DNA of 64,000 bases from Actinomadura harenae (GTDB lineage Bacteria; Actinomycetota; Actinomycetes; Streptosporangiales; Streptosporangiaceae): contig NZ_RFFG01000004.1 of NCBI RefSeq assembly GCF_003696215.1, forward strand, positions 1 to 64,000, in the 5' to 3' direction. A program made the position numbers and the translations under genes. Positions 53,890-64,000 of this stretch are shown one piece after another. Positions within the stretch are counted from its first letter, which is position 1. The number at the start of each line of letters is the position of its first letter. The notes beneath the pieces were generated by a model. The model was not told the DNA's origin, searched no databases, and saw only the letters and a program-made list of their open reading frames with translations.

Positions 53890-55020
53890 ATGTCAGCCAT
53901 GTCGCGTCCGGCGCCCGGTCATGGCGCGATCCTCGGCGAGGCCCCGGCCTGGCTCGCGGCCATGGCCTTCCCGCCGCTCCTGGCCTTCGCGCTGCTGAAC
54001 GACGCGGGCTCCCTGGGCCCGAGCCTCCTGGTGCTCGCGCTCCTGCTCCTGCTCCCGTCCGGTCTGCTGACACACCGGCCGCTGGCGGGCCTGGCGTTCA
54101 TGCTCACCGCCTGGGCGGGAGGAACCCTCGCGCCGGTCACGTGGCGCTTCGCCTACCTGCTGCTGCTGGCGAACGCCGTGGCGATCGTCTTCGTCTCGGC
54201 CACCCGCGCGCGGCGCACCTCCCTCGCCGCGCTCGCGATGACCCTCTCCGTGCAGCTGTTCGTCGCGGCGTTCTACCTCAACGGGTCCCCGGCCCTGGTG
54301 CGGACGGTGATGGTCGTCCTGCTCATCGGCGGGGCCGCGTGGATGGTGGGCGACACCGTCCGCGAACGCCGCGCGCACGCCGAGGCGCTCAAGGACCAGG
54401 CGACCGCCCGGGCCGTGACGGACGAGCGGCTCCGGATCGCGCGCGAGCTCCATGACGTGGTCGCGCACAGCATCGGCATCATCGCCATCCAGGCGGGCGT
54501 GGGCGGCCGCGTCATGGAGTCCCAGCCGTCCGAGGCCCGTGACGCGCTGTCGGTCATCGAGGCCACCAGCCGCGACACGCTGGCCGGCCTGCGCGGGATG
54601 CTCGGCTCCCTCCGCCGCGCCGGCCCGGCCCCGCTCGCCCCGGGACCCCGGCTCGCCGACCTCGACCGCCTGGCCGACGCCGCCGGGCGCTCCGGCGTCC
54701 GCGTCGGCCTCTCCCGCGCCGGACGCCGTCGTCCGCTGCCCGCGGAGATCGAGCTGGCGGCCTTCCGGATCGTCCAGGAGTCGATCACCAACGTCGTCCG
54801 GCACGCGGGCACCGACCACTGCCTCGTCGCCGTCGACTACCGGGACGGCGAACTGGCGATCGCGGTCACCGACGCCGGCCGCGGGACCGCCGCCGGCGGC
54901 GCGGGCTACGGCATCACCGGCATGCGCGAACGCGTCACGCTCCTGGGCGGCGACTTCAGCGCCGGCCCTCGCCCCGAAGGCGGCTTCCAGGTCACCGCCC
55001 GCCTCCCCCTGAAGGACTGA
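53890..55020 (+). CDS. NarL-type sensor histidine kinase (HisKA_3), orphan
   Basis: This 376-residue kinase has several N-terminal transmembrane helices (about 22-155), the HisKA_3 box DERLRIARELHDVVAHSIGII (His188) and a C-terminal HATPase (FRIVQESITNVVRHAG, AVTDAGRGTAAGGAGYGITGMRERV). Such kinases normally precede a LuxR-type response regulator, but the next gene is an antiporter, so the partner is missing or unlinked. No ribosome site precedes the ATG; TACGAT lies a few bases upstream, so a leaderless message is possible. Confidence 0.9.
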   Translation: MSAMSRPAPGHGAILGEAPAWLAAMAFPPLLAFALLNDAGSLGPSLLVLALLLLLPSGLLTHRPLAGLAFMLTAWAGGTLAPVTWRFAYLLLLANAVAIVFVSATRARRTSLAALAMTLSVQLFVAAFYLNGSPALVRTVMVVLLIGGAAWMVGDTVRERRAHAEALKDQATARAVTDERLRIARELHDVVAHSIGIIAIQAGVGGRVMESQPSEARDALSVIEATSRDTLAGLRGMLGSLRRAGPAPLAPGPRLADLDRLADAAGRSGVRVGLSRAGRRRPLPAEIELAAFRIVQESITNVVRHAGTDHCLVAVDYRDGELAIAVTDAGRGTAAGGAGYGITGMRERVTLLGGDFSAGPRPEGGFQVTARLPLKD

Positions 55021-55136
55021 CCGCACCGAACAGGACGAACCCACCCGGCGACGCCGTGGTGACCCTGACGTCTGCCGCGTCCATGCCGGGGATGTCGTGT
55101 CGCGGGATCGTCACGGTGAGTGAGTAGGCTCGGGCC

Positions 55137-56363
55137 GTGGCTCCGCTGATCGTCTTCGGCCTGGTCGCGATCCTCCTGTGGACCATCGGGGCGAAGCGGC
55201 TGGGCGACGTGCACGTCTCCGCCCCCGTGTTCATGGTCGCCTGCGGGATCGTTGCGGGCCTGGTGTTCGGCGACGAGATCACGCACCAGCTGAACACCCA
55301 TCTCGCCGAGCGCGCGGTGGAGCTGATCCTCGCGGTCCTGCTGTTCGTCGACGCCGTCGAGGTGCGCGGCGGGTTCCTCGCGGGGGAGCGCGGGACGGTG
55401 CTGCGCCTGCTGGTCCTCGCGCTCCCGCTGTCGATCGCGATCGCGTTCGCCGTCGGGTTGCCGCTGCTCGGCCTTCCGTCCTGGGGCGCGGTCCTCGCGA
55501 TCGCGTGCGTGGTGATGCCGCTCGACTTCGCCCCCGCGACCGATCTGCTCAGGGACCGGAGACTGGACCGCGGCCTGCGGCACGCGCTGGCCGTAGAGAG
55601 CGGCTACAACGACGGGCTCTTCTCGCCGGTGCTCGCGTTCGCGCTGCTCACCCTGGGGTCGGCGGACAAGGAGCCGTCCGGGCCGCTGTTCGGCGCCGTC
55701 CACGCCGCGTTGTGGGCGGTGGTCGTCGGTGTCGGCATGGGCGCGCTCACCGGCCTCGCCCACCGCCGGGCGGTGGCCATGCGCTGGACGGGCACGCCCG
55801 CCGTCCGCATCGCCATGGCGCTCGTCCCGCTCATCACCTACTCGCTCTCGATCGGCGTCGGCGGCAACGGCTTCGTCGCCGCGTTCCTCGCCGGGATCTC
55901 CTACAAGGTCGGACGGATGGGCCGACGCGGCGAGGACCGCGACCTCGCGCACCGCGAGCTCTCCAGCGTCGAGGACCTCAGCGTGATCACCTCGATGATC
56001 ATGTGGTTCGTCTTCGGCGCCGCCGCGGTGCTCGTCTTCCAACTCGGGTTCGACGGGCGGAGCGTCCTCTACGGGCTGCTCGCGCTGACCGTCGTCCGCA
56101 TGGTCGCGGTGTACGTCGCGATGCTCGGCTCGCCGGTCCGCTGGCGCGACCGCACCCTGCTCGGCCTGCTCGGGCCGCGCGGCACCACGTCGATCGTGTT
56201 CGGGCTGCTCGCCTACAACGCCACCCACGCGGCCGGCGCCGACATCGTCCTCTACGTCATGACGGTCGTCGTCGGCGGCAGCGTTCTGCTGCACGGCATC
56301 GCGATCCCCTTCGGGCTTCGCAGGTCCGCCACCGGCACCGGCACGGTCTCGAAGCCGTCCTGA
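55137..56363 (+). CDS. Cation:proton antiporter (CPA1 Na+/H+ exchanger)
   Basis: This 408-residue protein has about 12 membrane helices. It shows PLDFAPATD (the unwound-helix motif) and ESGYNDGLFSP, whose Asn-Asp pair is the cation site of CPA1 exchangers, plus GPRGTTSIVFGLLAYN near the C-terminus. It exports Na+ (or K+) for protons and supports pH and salt homeostasis. Start is the GTG at 55137. It is a single gene, with the sensor kinase ending 116 bp upstream; a functional link is possible but not shown. Confidence 0.9.
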   Translation: MAPLIVFGLVAILLWTIGAKRLGDVHVSAPVFMVACGIVAGLVFGDEITHQLNTHLAERAVELILAVLLFVDAVEVRGGFLAGERGTVLRLLVLALPLSIAIAFAVGLPLLGLPSWGAVLAIACVVMPLDFAPATDLLRDRRLDRGLRHALAVESGYNDGLFSPVLAFALLTLGSADKEPSGPLFGAVHAALWAVVVGVGMGALTGLAHRRAVAMRWTGTPAVRIAMALVPLITYSLSIGVGGNGFVAAFLAGISYKVGRMGRRGEDRDLAHRELSSVEDLSVITSMIMWFVFGAAAVLVFQLGFDGRSVLYGLLALTVVRMVAVYVAMLGSPVRWRDRTLLGLLGPRGTTSIVFGLLAYNATHAAGADIVLYVMTVVVGGSVLLHGIAIPFGLRRSATGTGTVSKPS

Positions 56364-56428
56364 CGGCGGCGGCCACGGCTCTTCGACTGGACGGCCGCCG
56401 ACGCCCGCCGACGCCCGCCCCGGGACGG

Positions 56429-57085
56429 CTACTTGCAGCCCGCGGCGGTCAGGCCCTTGTCGAGCTGACCGCGCAGCGCCGTGTTCTCGGTCGTGGTGAG
56501 CGCGCGGTTGGGCATGGTGAGCTTGAGGGTCTGCGCGCCGTGGCCGCTGGTGCTCACCTGGATGTCGGTGTCGTAGCGGTTCGGGGTCAGGGTCGTGCCG
56601 TTGGCGTAGGAGACCTTGATCCGGTAGTGCAGGATGCGTCCGCCCGGCTTGCTCAGGCAGCGCTTGGTCCCCGCCTCCATGCGCTCGTACAGGCCCCGGT
56701 TCAGGCTGGCCCACTGCGGCACGAGGTCGTAGCGCTCGTCGACGCCCTTCAGCGTCGCCGCGATGAGGTGGCCGCCGTCGTACCCGGTCGTGCCGGACAT
56801 GTGCCCCGCCTTGCCCTGGCAGCTGCCCCGGTCGGCGACGCTCGACGTGAGGTTGTTCGCCTCCGCGCGCTCGGGACGGCCCTTCGCGTCGGTGAAGTAG
56901 CTCGCGCCGTTCGCGTGGTAGGTCGCGTTGGGCTTGAGGTGCTCGGCGCAGGGCACCTGGTCCACCTTCGTGGACGAGGCGACCTCGCCCGCCTTCGAGG
57001 GCGGCGCGCTCCCCGTGGACGAGGTGCAGGCCGTCGCGGCGGTGGCGACGGCGACCAGGGCGAGTGCGGCGCGTGCGCGGGTCAC
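56429..57085 (-). CDS. Secreted DNA/RNA non-specific endonuclease lipoprotein
   Basis: This 218-residue protein has a lipoprotein signal (ALVAVATAATAC, Cys19). Its nuclease core is YDGGHLIAATLKG (DGGH catalytic motif) followed by LVPQWASLNRGLYERME (metal Asn), the pattern of the Endonuclea_NS_2 family. Three other cysteines are present. It would hydrolyse nucleic acids outside the membrane, for nutrition or competition. Start is GTG at 57085 with AAGGA upstream; the ATG further upstream is unsupported. It is convergent with the antiporter gene. Confidence 0.88.
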   Translation of the reverse strand: MTRARAALALVAVATAATACTSSTGSAPPSKAGEVASSTKVDQVPCAEHLKPNATYHANGASYFTDAKGRPERAEANNLTSSVADRGSCQGKAGHMSGTTGYDGGHLIAATLKGVDERYDLVPQWASLNRGLYERMEAGTKRCLSKPGGRILHYRIKVSYANGTTLTPNRYDTDIQVSTSGHGAQTLKLTMPNRALTTTENTALRGQLDKGLTAAGCK

Positions 57086-57274
57086 GGGCGTGTCCTTTCG
57101 ACGGGGGGAGCGGGACGTCCGCCGAGAAGGAAAACACAAATCACCCCATTAATGACAACTGGGGTACCGCACGCGCCGCACACCACATGCGCTTATGTAT
57201 CTGTATGGGTGGACATGCGAACTATGTATGCATGTCAGTGTGACGAGGAAGGTCTGAGAATGGAACGCCGCGCG

Positions 57275-58261
57275 TCAGAAGCGGTCGCCGTGGCGGGTCG
57301 GGATGCCGATGCCGAGCAGGTCGACGTTCGGTGAGATGACCTGGTGCCAGAGGTCCTCGAACGCGACGCCGAAGGACCGCAGCGCGCCGACCAGCATGCG
57401 CGCCGCGGTCGCGGCACCGTCCACGTCGAGCGCCGGGAACGCGTGCGCCACGCAGGGCTCGTCGTCCGGCGTGTTCGCGAGGTCCCAGCCGAGCGCGGTC
57501 ATGGCGTCCGGCCAGGCGGCGTCCGCGTCGGAGGGACGGCCCGCCTCGATGTGCAGCGTCCAGTCCTCATCGGTGGTCCACTGGACGAAGCGGCGGTCGC
57601 CCGGGGTACGCACGACCACGGTGAAGTGGCCGGGGCCGTCCAGGAGCGCGAAGTCGCGGACGACGGCCGACAGCGTCGTCGCGAGCCGCTCCTCGAACTC
57701 CGTCCAGTCGTCGGCCCAGTAGCCGCCGGGGAAGGACGTGCCGTCCAGTTCCGGACCGCGGCCGATCACCTGCCAGTAGCCGAGCAGCCCGAGACCGTCG
57801 TCCGGCTCGGCCCACTTCGCCGTGCGGTACTCGTCGTTCTCGACCGCCTCGGTGGGACGGACCGCCAGATGCGCGCGGTCGCCGATCCGCTCGAGCTCCA
57901 GCAGCCGGACGGGTCCGCGCCACCGCAGCAGCGGCCCCGGCCCCCGCATGATCGACGCGGCGCCGAGCTCGTCCACGAGCGCCGAGCGGACACGGAGGAA
58001 GAGCTCGTCGCCGTCTCCCATGCTCACGGAGACCGTGGAGCCCTCGTCGTCCGCGCCGTTCCGGGCGAGATACCCCTGCCCCGTCCCGATCCCGGTGTCG
58101 TACCACTCGGTCCGCGACGGCCGTGCCCCGGCGTCGTCCGTCACCGGCCGCCAGCCGAGATGCGCGGCGGCGCGGTCGAACGCGGCGTCGTCCCATCCCG
58201 TCATGTCGAGCGTCGCGAACCGGCGGACGAGTTCCCGGATCTGATCATCGGTGGGGACCAT
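57275..58261 (-). CDS. Hypothetical protein, DUF6301/TY-Chap-like
   Basis: This 328-residue soluble protein has an N-terminal segment IRELVRRFATLDMTGWDDAAFDRAAAHLGWRP typical of DUF6301-like proteins. The C-terminal half (WTEFEERLATTLSAVVRDFALLDGPGHFTVVV, then RRFVQWTTDEDWTLHIEAG, then ALGWDLANTPDDEP) has the pattern of the TY-Chap/YbjN chaperone-like fold. Both assignments are from memory of family patterns. The proteins often accompany secretion or toxin systems in actinomycetes. The ATG at 58261 has only a weak upstream site. Confidence 0.72.
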   Translation of the reverse strand: MVPTDDQIRELVRRFATLDMTGWDDAAFDRAAAHLGWRPVTDDAGARPSRTEWYDTGIGTGQGYLARNGADDEGSTVSVSMGDGDELFLRVRSALVDELGAASIMRGPGPLLRWRGPVRLLELERIGDRAHLAVRPTEAVENDEYRTAKWAEPDDGLGLLGYWQVIGRGPELDGTSFPGGYWADDWTEFEERLATTLSAVVRDFALLDGPGHFTVVVRTPGDRRFVQWTTDEDWTLHIEAGRPSDADAAWPDAMTALGWDLANTPDDEPCVAHAFPALDVDGAATAARMLVGALRSFGVAFEDLWHQVISPNVDLLGIGIPTRHGDRF

Positions 58262-58331
58262 GGCGGACGATCCTAGCGATCTCGTCCCGTTTCGAGATGG
58301 AAAAGGCGATGCGCCCTGAAGAAGGCGATAC

Positions 58332-58353
58332 GCCCGACCCCTGGGGGTCGGGC
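58332..58353 (-). terminator. Intrinsic terminator of the ligase gene
   Basis: GCCCGACCCC-TG-GGGGTCGGGC, a perfect 10-bp stem, starts 9 bp beyond the ligase stop. Confidence 0.75.
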
Positions 58354-58361
58354 GCCGCCGG

Positions 58362-60545
<2,184 letters not shown>

Positions 60546-61229
60546 CTAGAGGCGTTCGCGGTAGGCGACGGCGGCGATCGTGATCAGGACGGCGCTGGCG
60601 GCCAGGCTCCAGGCGAGTCCGGGCCCCCGCAGCAGCGCGGCCCCGAGGAAGGCGCCCACCGCCATCGCCACGACGGCGGTGGCCCGCCGGACGATCCGCG
60701 GGTTCGTCCCGCCCGCCAGGGACGAGTCGGACGCGATCCCGGTCAGGGTCATCGTGAGGACGGTCGTCGTCATGTCCGGGACGCCCAGCTTCCGCACCGT
60801 GCCGTTGCGCAGCCCCATGGCCAGCGCGAGCAGGACGATCAGCGCGTAGTCGGCGTCCGTGGCGAACGCGACGACCGTGGCGATGATCTGGAGCGCGGCC
60901 TCGGCGGCCAGCGTGCTCCGGACCCAGTGGACCCGGGACCGCTCCCGGAAGTACGCCTCGGTGCGTCCCGCGCAGACCGAACCGGCCAGGAACGCCAGGA
61001 GCGAGGCCAGCGAGCGTCCGGCCGAGAACCCGGGGGCGCCCGCGGCGGCGAAGCCGAGGATGACGACGTTGCCGGTCATGTTGGCGGTGAACACGCGCCC
61101 GAGCCCCAGGTAGGACACGGCGTCGACGAACCCGCTGACCAGTGTGAGCGCCGTCAGGGTGAGCGCGAGCGGATGCCGGTCGCCGATGGTCTTGACGGGC
61201 TGGAGCGCCTCGGATCCGGTCGCCGCCAT
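60546..61229 (-). CDS. DUF1275 (YoaK-family) membrane protein
   Basis: This 227-residue protein has about six transmembrane helices and the family signature SGFVDAVSYLGLGRVFTANMTGNVVILGFA. A second motif, LALAMGLRNGTVRKLGVPDMTTTVLTMTLTG, is also typical. The function of the family is unknown; a transport role is often assumed. GGAGGG precedes the ATG. A small hairpin (CCGACA/TGTCGG) lies between its stop and the ligase gene start. Confidence 0.9.
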   Translation of the reverse strand: MAATGSEALQPVKTIGDRHPLALTLTALTLVSGFVDAVSYLGLGRVFTANMTGNVVILGFAAAGAPGFSAGRSLASLLAFLAGSVCAGRTEAYFRERSRVHWVRSTLAAEAALQIIATVVAFATDADYALIVLLALAMGLRNGTVRKLGVPDMTTTVLTMTLTGIASDSSLAGGTNPRIVRRATAVVAMAVGAFLGAALLRGPGLAWSLAASAVLITIAAVAYRERL

Positions 61230-61410
61230 CGCACCCTCCGGAGTGGTTCGGAGCCTGTCGATCCCTGCGCCGAGACTAGGCGGGACGCCCCTCCGGCGAC
61301 AGAAGGCGCGCACGGCCGGACCTCGCCCGCGCGAACGATGCCAGTTCGCACTGGCGGATTTGTCGCGCACGTGACAAGAACCCCCGGGCGATTCCCGGGA
61401 GCATGGGGGG

Positions 61411-61698
61411 ATGAGGAAGATCGCAGCCGCTGGTGCGGCGCTGGCCCTGTCCGGAACGCTCGTCCTCGCCACCACGCCCGCCGAGGCGGCGTCGAGGCCG
61501 AAGCCCGCGCCCCAGGTCCCGAAGAGCGTGCTCCGGCAGCTGCCGCCCCAGCTCAGGGCGGCCGCGGCGGTCCCGGGGACGCTCGGCTGGGACGCGCAGG
61601 GGCCCTACATCGTGTGGGGCGACATGCCCTGCTACATCCACCTTTTCGCCCCGCAGGAATGGGCGTGGGCCTGGGGCACCGGCCCCTGCTGGTTCTGA
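61411..61698 (+). CDS. Small secreted protein
   Basis: This 95-residue protein has a signal peptide (LALSGTLVLATTPAEA, cleavage near residue 27), leaving about 68 residues. The mature end has two cysteines that could form a disulfide and a tryptophan cluster (DMPCYIHLFAPQEWAWAWGTGPCWF). GGGGGG precedes the ATG. It is too short for family assignment; possibly a peptide-like or binding protein. Confidence 0.75.
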   Translation: MRKIAAAGAALALSGTLVLATTPAEAASRPKPAPQVPKSVLRQLPPQLRAAAAVPGTLGWDAQGPYIVWGDMPCYIHLFAPQEWAWAWGTGPCWF

Positions 61699-61721
61699 TC
61701 CCACACCCTCGCATCGCCTCG

Positions 61722-61755
61722 TCCGGTCGTCCGGGATCGTGCCCGGACGGCCGGA
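61722..61755. terminator. Bidirectional terminator
   Basis: TCCGGTCGTCCGGG (61722-61735) pairs with CCCGGACGGCCGGA (61742-61755) with one G-U wobble and a 6-nt loop, between convergent genes. Confidence 0.7.
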
Positions 61756-62487
61756 TCAGGACGTGTTGATGATGAGGCCGATGTGGGTGAAGTAGTTCAG
61801 CGCCCCGAACAGCAGGAACAGGACGCCCGAGACCGCCCACACGATGCCGATCACCTTGACGATCCAGCCCGACGGCGTGCGCAGGGCGAACGGGAACAGC
61901 ACCGCCCCGATGCCGACCAGCACGTACAGGCCGGAGATGAACGTCGCCTCCAGCCACTTCTGGTCGGCGAACTTGCCCGAGATCGGCTCCTGGGGCGGGG
62001 CGGCGAACAGCTGGTACTTCCAGCCCGCCGCGGCGATGCCGAAGCACGCCAGGCCCATGCCGAACACGAAGATCGAGGTCGGGCCGGAGAGCCGGGACAC
62101 CAGCCCCACCCGGCCGGGGCCTGCCTCGTCGAGCACCTCGCCCCGCTTCCAGAGGAAGAGCGAGGCCATGAGCAGCAGGACCCCGAACGCCAGCGACGGC
62201 TCGCCGAAGATCACGTTGTCGAACGGGAAGCCCTGCCCGGCCAGGGGCCAGGTGAGCGTCATGTGCAGGCCCGTGAGGGTCAGGATGAGCCCCAGGCCCC
62301 CGAAGGCCAGGGCCCATCCCGAGGTCTCGACCCGCCCCTCGGGGTGCAGCAGGCGGCGGCCGAGCCCCACGACCAGCAGCAGCCCGGCCCCGGCGGCGAC
62401 CGCCATGATCGTGTTGTAGGTCGGCATCCGGGCCCAGTCGATCTTCAGATCGGGACCCGCCGCGGCCATCCAGGCAAGATCATTCAT
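61756..62487 (-). CDS. DUF981 membrane protein
   Basis: This 243-residue protein has about seven transmembrane helices. It shows the DUF981 internal repeat: GLHMTLTWPLAGQGFPFDNVIFGEPSLAFGVLLL in the first half and a similar arrangement around FGMGLACFGIAAAGWKYQLF in the second. The function is unknown. ATG at 62487 is preferred; a GTG at 62496 would add three residues. It is convergent with the small secreted protein gene. Confidence 0.88.
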   Translation of the reverse strand: MNDLAWMAAAGPDLKIDWARMPTYNTIMAVAAGAGLLLVVGLGRRLLHPEGRVETSGWALAFGGLGLILTLTGLHMTLTWPLAGQGFPFDNVIFGEPSLAFGVLLLMASLFLWKRGEVLDEAGPGRVGLVSRLSGPTSIFVFGMGLACFGIAAAGWKYQLFAAPPQEPISGKFADQKWLEATFISGLYVLVGIGAVLFPFALRTPSGWIVKVIGIVWAVSGVLFLLFGALNYFTHIGLIINTS

Positions 62488-62548
62488 GCTACCCACGGTA
62501 GCAGGGCGATTATCGAGAGTGAGGGGTGGGGGTGGCTGTCGTCCCTGG

Positions 62549-64000
62549 TCAGAGGGCGTCGGAGTACAGAACGGACAGGAAGCGGACCAGCAGGCCCTCG
62601 CGCGTGGCGGGCGGAAGGGCGTCCAGGACGGTGTTGACGAACGCCATCTCCGGTTCGGCGTCGCCGTCCAGCCGGACGCCGACGGCCTCGAGCAACCCCG
62701 CGAAGTCCGCGTCGGTCATGCCGTCCAGGTCGAGGGAGGCCAGGGCGTCGACCAGGTCGGACGGCACGTCGGGCGGACCCGCCTCGCGGGCGGCCTCCAC
62801 GGCCTCGGCGAGGGCCGCCAGCAGCGCCTCGACGTCGGTGACACCGGTCAGCGTGAAGTGCAGGTTCGCCGGGATGCCCTGGTAGGAGAGCTGCGGCTGG
62901 AAGAACCAGCCGCGCGTGCGGGCCTCGTCGGCGACGACGAAGACGTCCAGCGCCGGGTCGTCGGACGTCACCGCGACGAGCGGCACCGCCGGGTCGCCGA
63001 GGACGCGCAGGCCGGGGATCTCCGCCACGCCCGCGCGCAGCCGGTCGGCCGCCCCCATCGCGGACGCGGCCAGCTCGCGGTAGCCGTCCGCACCGAGCGC
63101 GCGCAGCGTCGCCCAGGCGGCGGCGAGCGGGCCCGCGCTCCGGCTGCTCTGCACGGTCGAGTTGATGACCGTGTACCCCGGCCATTCGGCGGACGCGTAG
63201 TAGGCGCGGCGGCGCAGCGCCTCGTCCGCGAACAGCACGACCGAGGCGCCCTTCGGCGCGTACCCGTACTTGTGCAGGTCGCAGGAGAGCGAGGTGACGC
63301 CCGGCACGGACAGGTCGAACGGCGGGACGTCGCGTCCGAGGTCCCGCAGCCACGGCAGGGCCCAGCCGCCGACGCACGCGTCCACGTGGCAGGGCACGCC
63401 CGCGGCGGCGGCGAGCGCCGCGATCTCCCCGACCGGGTCCAGCACGCCCTGCGGGTAGGACGGCGCGGAGCACACGACGAGGACGGTCCGCGCGGTGAGC
63501 GCGGCGCGCATCGCCCCGGGGTCGGCGCGGAAGGTCTCCGGGTCGACCGGGACGGTCACGGCCTCCACGCCGAGGTAGTGCGCGGCCTTCCGGAACGCCG
63601 GGTGCGCGGTCGACGGCACGACGATCTGCGCCCGCCCCTCGACCGGGCGGGCGTCCCGGGCGGCCTTCACCGCCAGCATGATCGACTCGGTGCCGCCGCT
63701 GGTGAACACGCCGGGCGTCGAGGCGTCCCCGCCGAGCCGCCCGGCGACCGCCGCGACGACCGCCCGCTCGAGCGCGACGATGCTGGGGAACGCGGTCGGG
63801 TCCAGGCAGTTGACCTCGAGCAGCTCCCGGTGCGCGGTGGCGGCGAGGTCGTGCACGGCGTCGCGTCCGGTGTCGTAGACGTAGGCGGTGACCTTGCCGC
63901 CGCGGACGGGCAGGTCCCCCTCGCGCAGGCGCGCGAGCTCGGCGAGGACCTCGGCGGCCGGCCGGCCGCTCTCGGGCAGGGCGGTTTCGGACGGTGCGGT
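62549..64000 (-). CDS. PLP-dependent lyase/decarboxylase, sphingosine-1-phosphate-lyase-like (N-terminus beyond window)
   Basis: At least 484 residues are visible and the frame is open to the window edge with no start. It has fold-type I PLP motifs: TSGGTESIMLAVKAARD, CSAPSYPQGVLDPVGEIAALA, VDACVGGW and the PLP-binding lysine in SCDLHKYGYAPKGASVVLF. The arrangement (SAPxYPxG, DACxGG, DxHKYGYAPKG, then an RSAG motif) matches sphingosine-1-phosphate lyase and related group II decarboxylases better than glutamate decarboxylase. It would cleave a phosphorylated sphingoid base or decarboxylate an amino acid. The C-terminal about 80 residues (DVPSDLVDALASLDLDGM onward) are an extra domain not needed for catalysis. 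Confidence 0.88.
   Translation of the reverse strand, partial: TAPSETALPESGRPAAEVLAELARLREGDLPVRGGKVTAYVYDTGRDAVHDLAATAHRELLEVNCLDPTAFPSIVALERAVVAAVAGRLGGDASTPGVFTSGGTESIMLAVKAARDARPVEGRAQIVVPSTAHPAFRKAAHYLGVEAVTVPVDPETFRADPGAMRAALTARTVLVVCSAPSYPQGVLDPVGEIAALAAAAGVPCHVDACVGGWALPWLRDLGRDVPPFDLSVPGVTSLSCDLHKYGYAPKGASVVLFADEALRRRAYYASAEWPGYTVINSTVQSSRSAGPLAAAWATLRALGADGYRELAASAMGAADRLRAGVAEIPGLRVLGDPAVPLVAVTSDDPALDVFVVADEARTRGWFFQPQLSYQGIPANLHFTLTGVTDVEALLAALAEAVEAAREAGPPDVPSDLVDALASLDLDGMTDADFAGLLEAVGVRLDGDAEPEMAFVNTVLDALPPATREGLLVRFLSVLYSDAL

Overview
High-GC actinomycete chromosome. Most genes have strong G/C preference at third codon positions, GTG starts are frequent, and the families present (DUF6461, a GntR/UTRA regulator beside a HATPase anti-sigma-like protein, a fused carboxylase, actinobacterial P450 and TetR genes) fit a filamentous actinobacterium. 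The closest match from family content is Actinomadura/Thermomonosporaceae; this is inference and no taxonomic marker gene was seen.

Layout. 1-3.7 kb: nitrate/sulfonate-type ABC importer (ATPase cut by the window edge, fused double permease) divergent from an MBL-fold hydrolase. 3.7-12.6 kb: an 1838-residue single-chain biotin-dependent carboxylase, a TetR regulator with two perfect operators, and an alcohol dehydrogenase-P450 pair. 12.6-15.3 kb: S4 RNA-binding protein, DUF6461 protein, PQQ-like beta-propeller membrane protein. 15.5-16.0 kb: a short type I-E-like CRISPR array without cas genes in the window. 16.1-18.7 kb: a leftward four-gene operon (two small proteins, HATPase, a possible alpha-CTD-like protein) divergent from a GntR regulator, with one operator upstream of each transcription unit. 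19.1-29.8 kb: serine hydrolase, then a DeoR-controlled sugar or polyol module (binding protein, ABC ATPase, permease, two FGGY kinases, histidine phosphatase, 2-hydroxyacid dehydrogenase). 29.9-33.4 kb: a STAND ATPase/TPR protein coupled to an APH-fold kinase. 33.4-42.4 kb: FBP zinc-finger protein, TetR, an alpha/beta hydrolase without its catalytic triad, an AhpD-like protein under CsoR-like operators, a pentapeptide-repeat membrane protein, a secreted bulb lectin, a two-component system and a phytanoyl-CoA dioxygenase-like enzyme.

42.8-51.5 kb is an accessory island: a helicase with a C-terminal PD-(D/E)XK-like nuclease motif; a two-gene unit encoding a small effector-like protein and a P-loop protein that carry matching RHIM-like amyloid motifs (IQIG in one, VQVG in the other); a 64-bp perfect palindrome; a frameshifted SMI1/KNR4 gene; and a tyrosine integrase. 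Two degenerate direct copies of the 3' half of tRNA-Phe bracket 46.2-51.5 kb. The amyloid-motif pair is my best candidate for an undescribed system, probably a bacterial NLR-like defence or cell-death switch.

51.5-64 kb: NmrA/SDR-type oxidoreductase, an IS630 copy next to a MarR remnant, an orphan NarL-type histidine kinase, a Na+/H+ antiporter, a secreted nuclease lipoprotein, a variant NAD-dependent DNA ligase, DUF1275 and DUF981 membrane proteins, and a truncated sphingosine-phosphate-lyase-like PLP enzyme.
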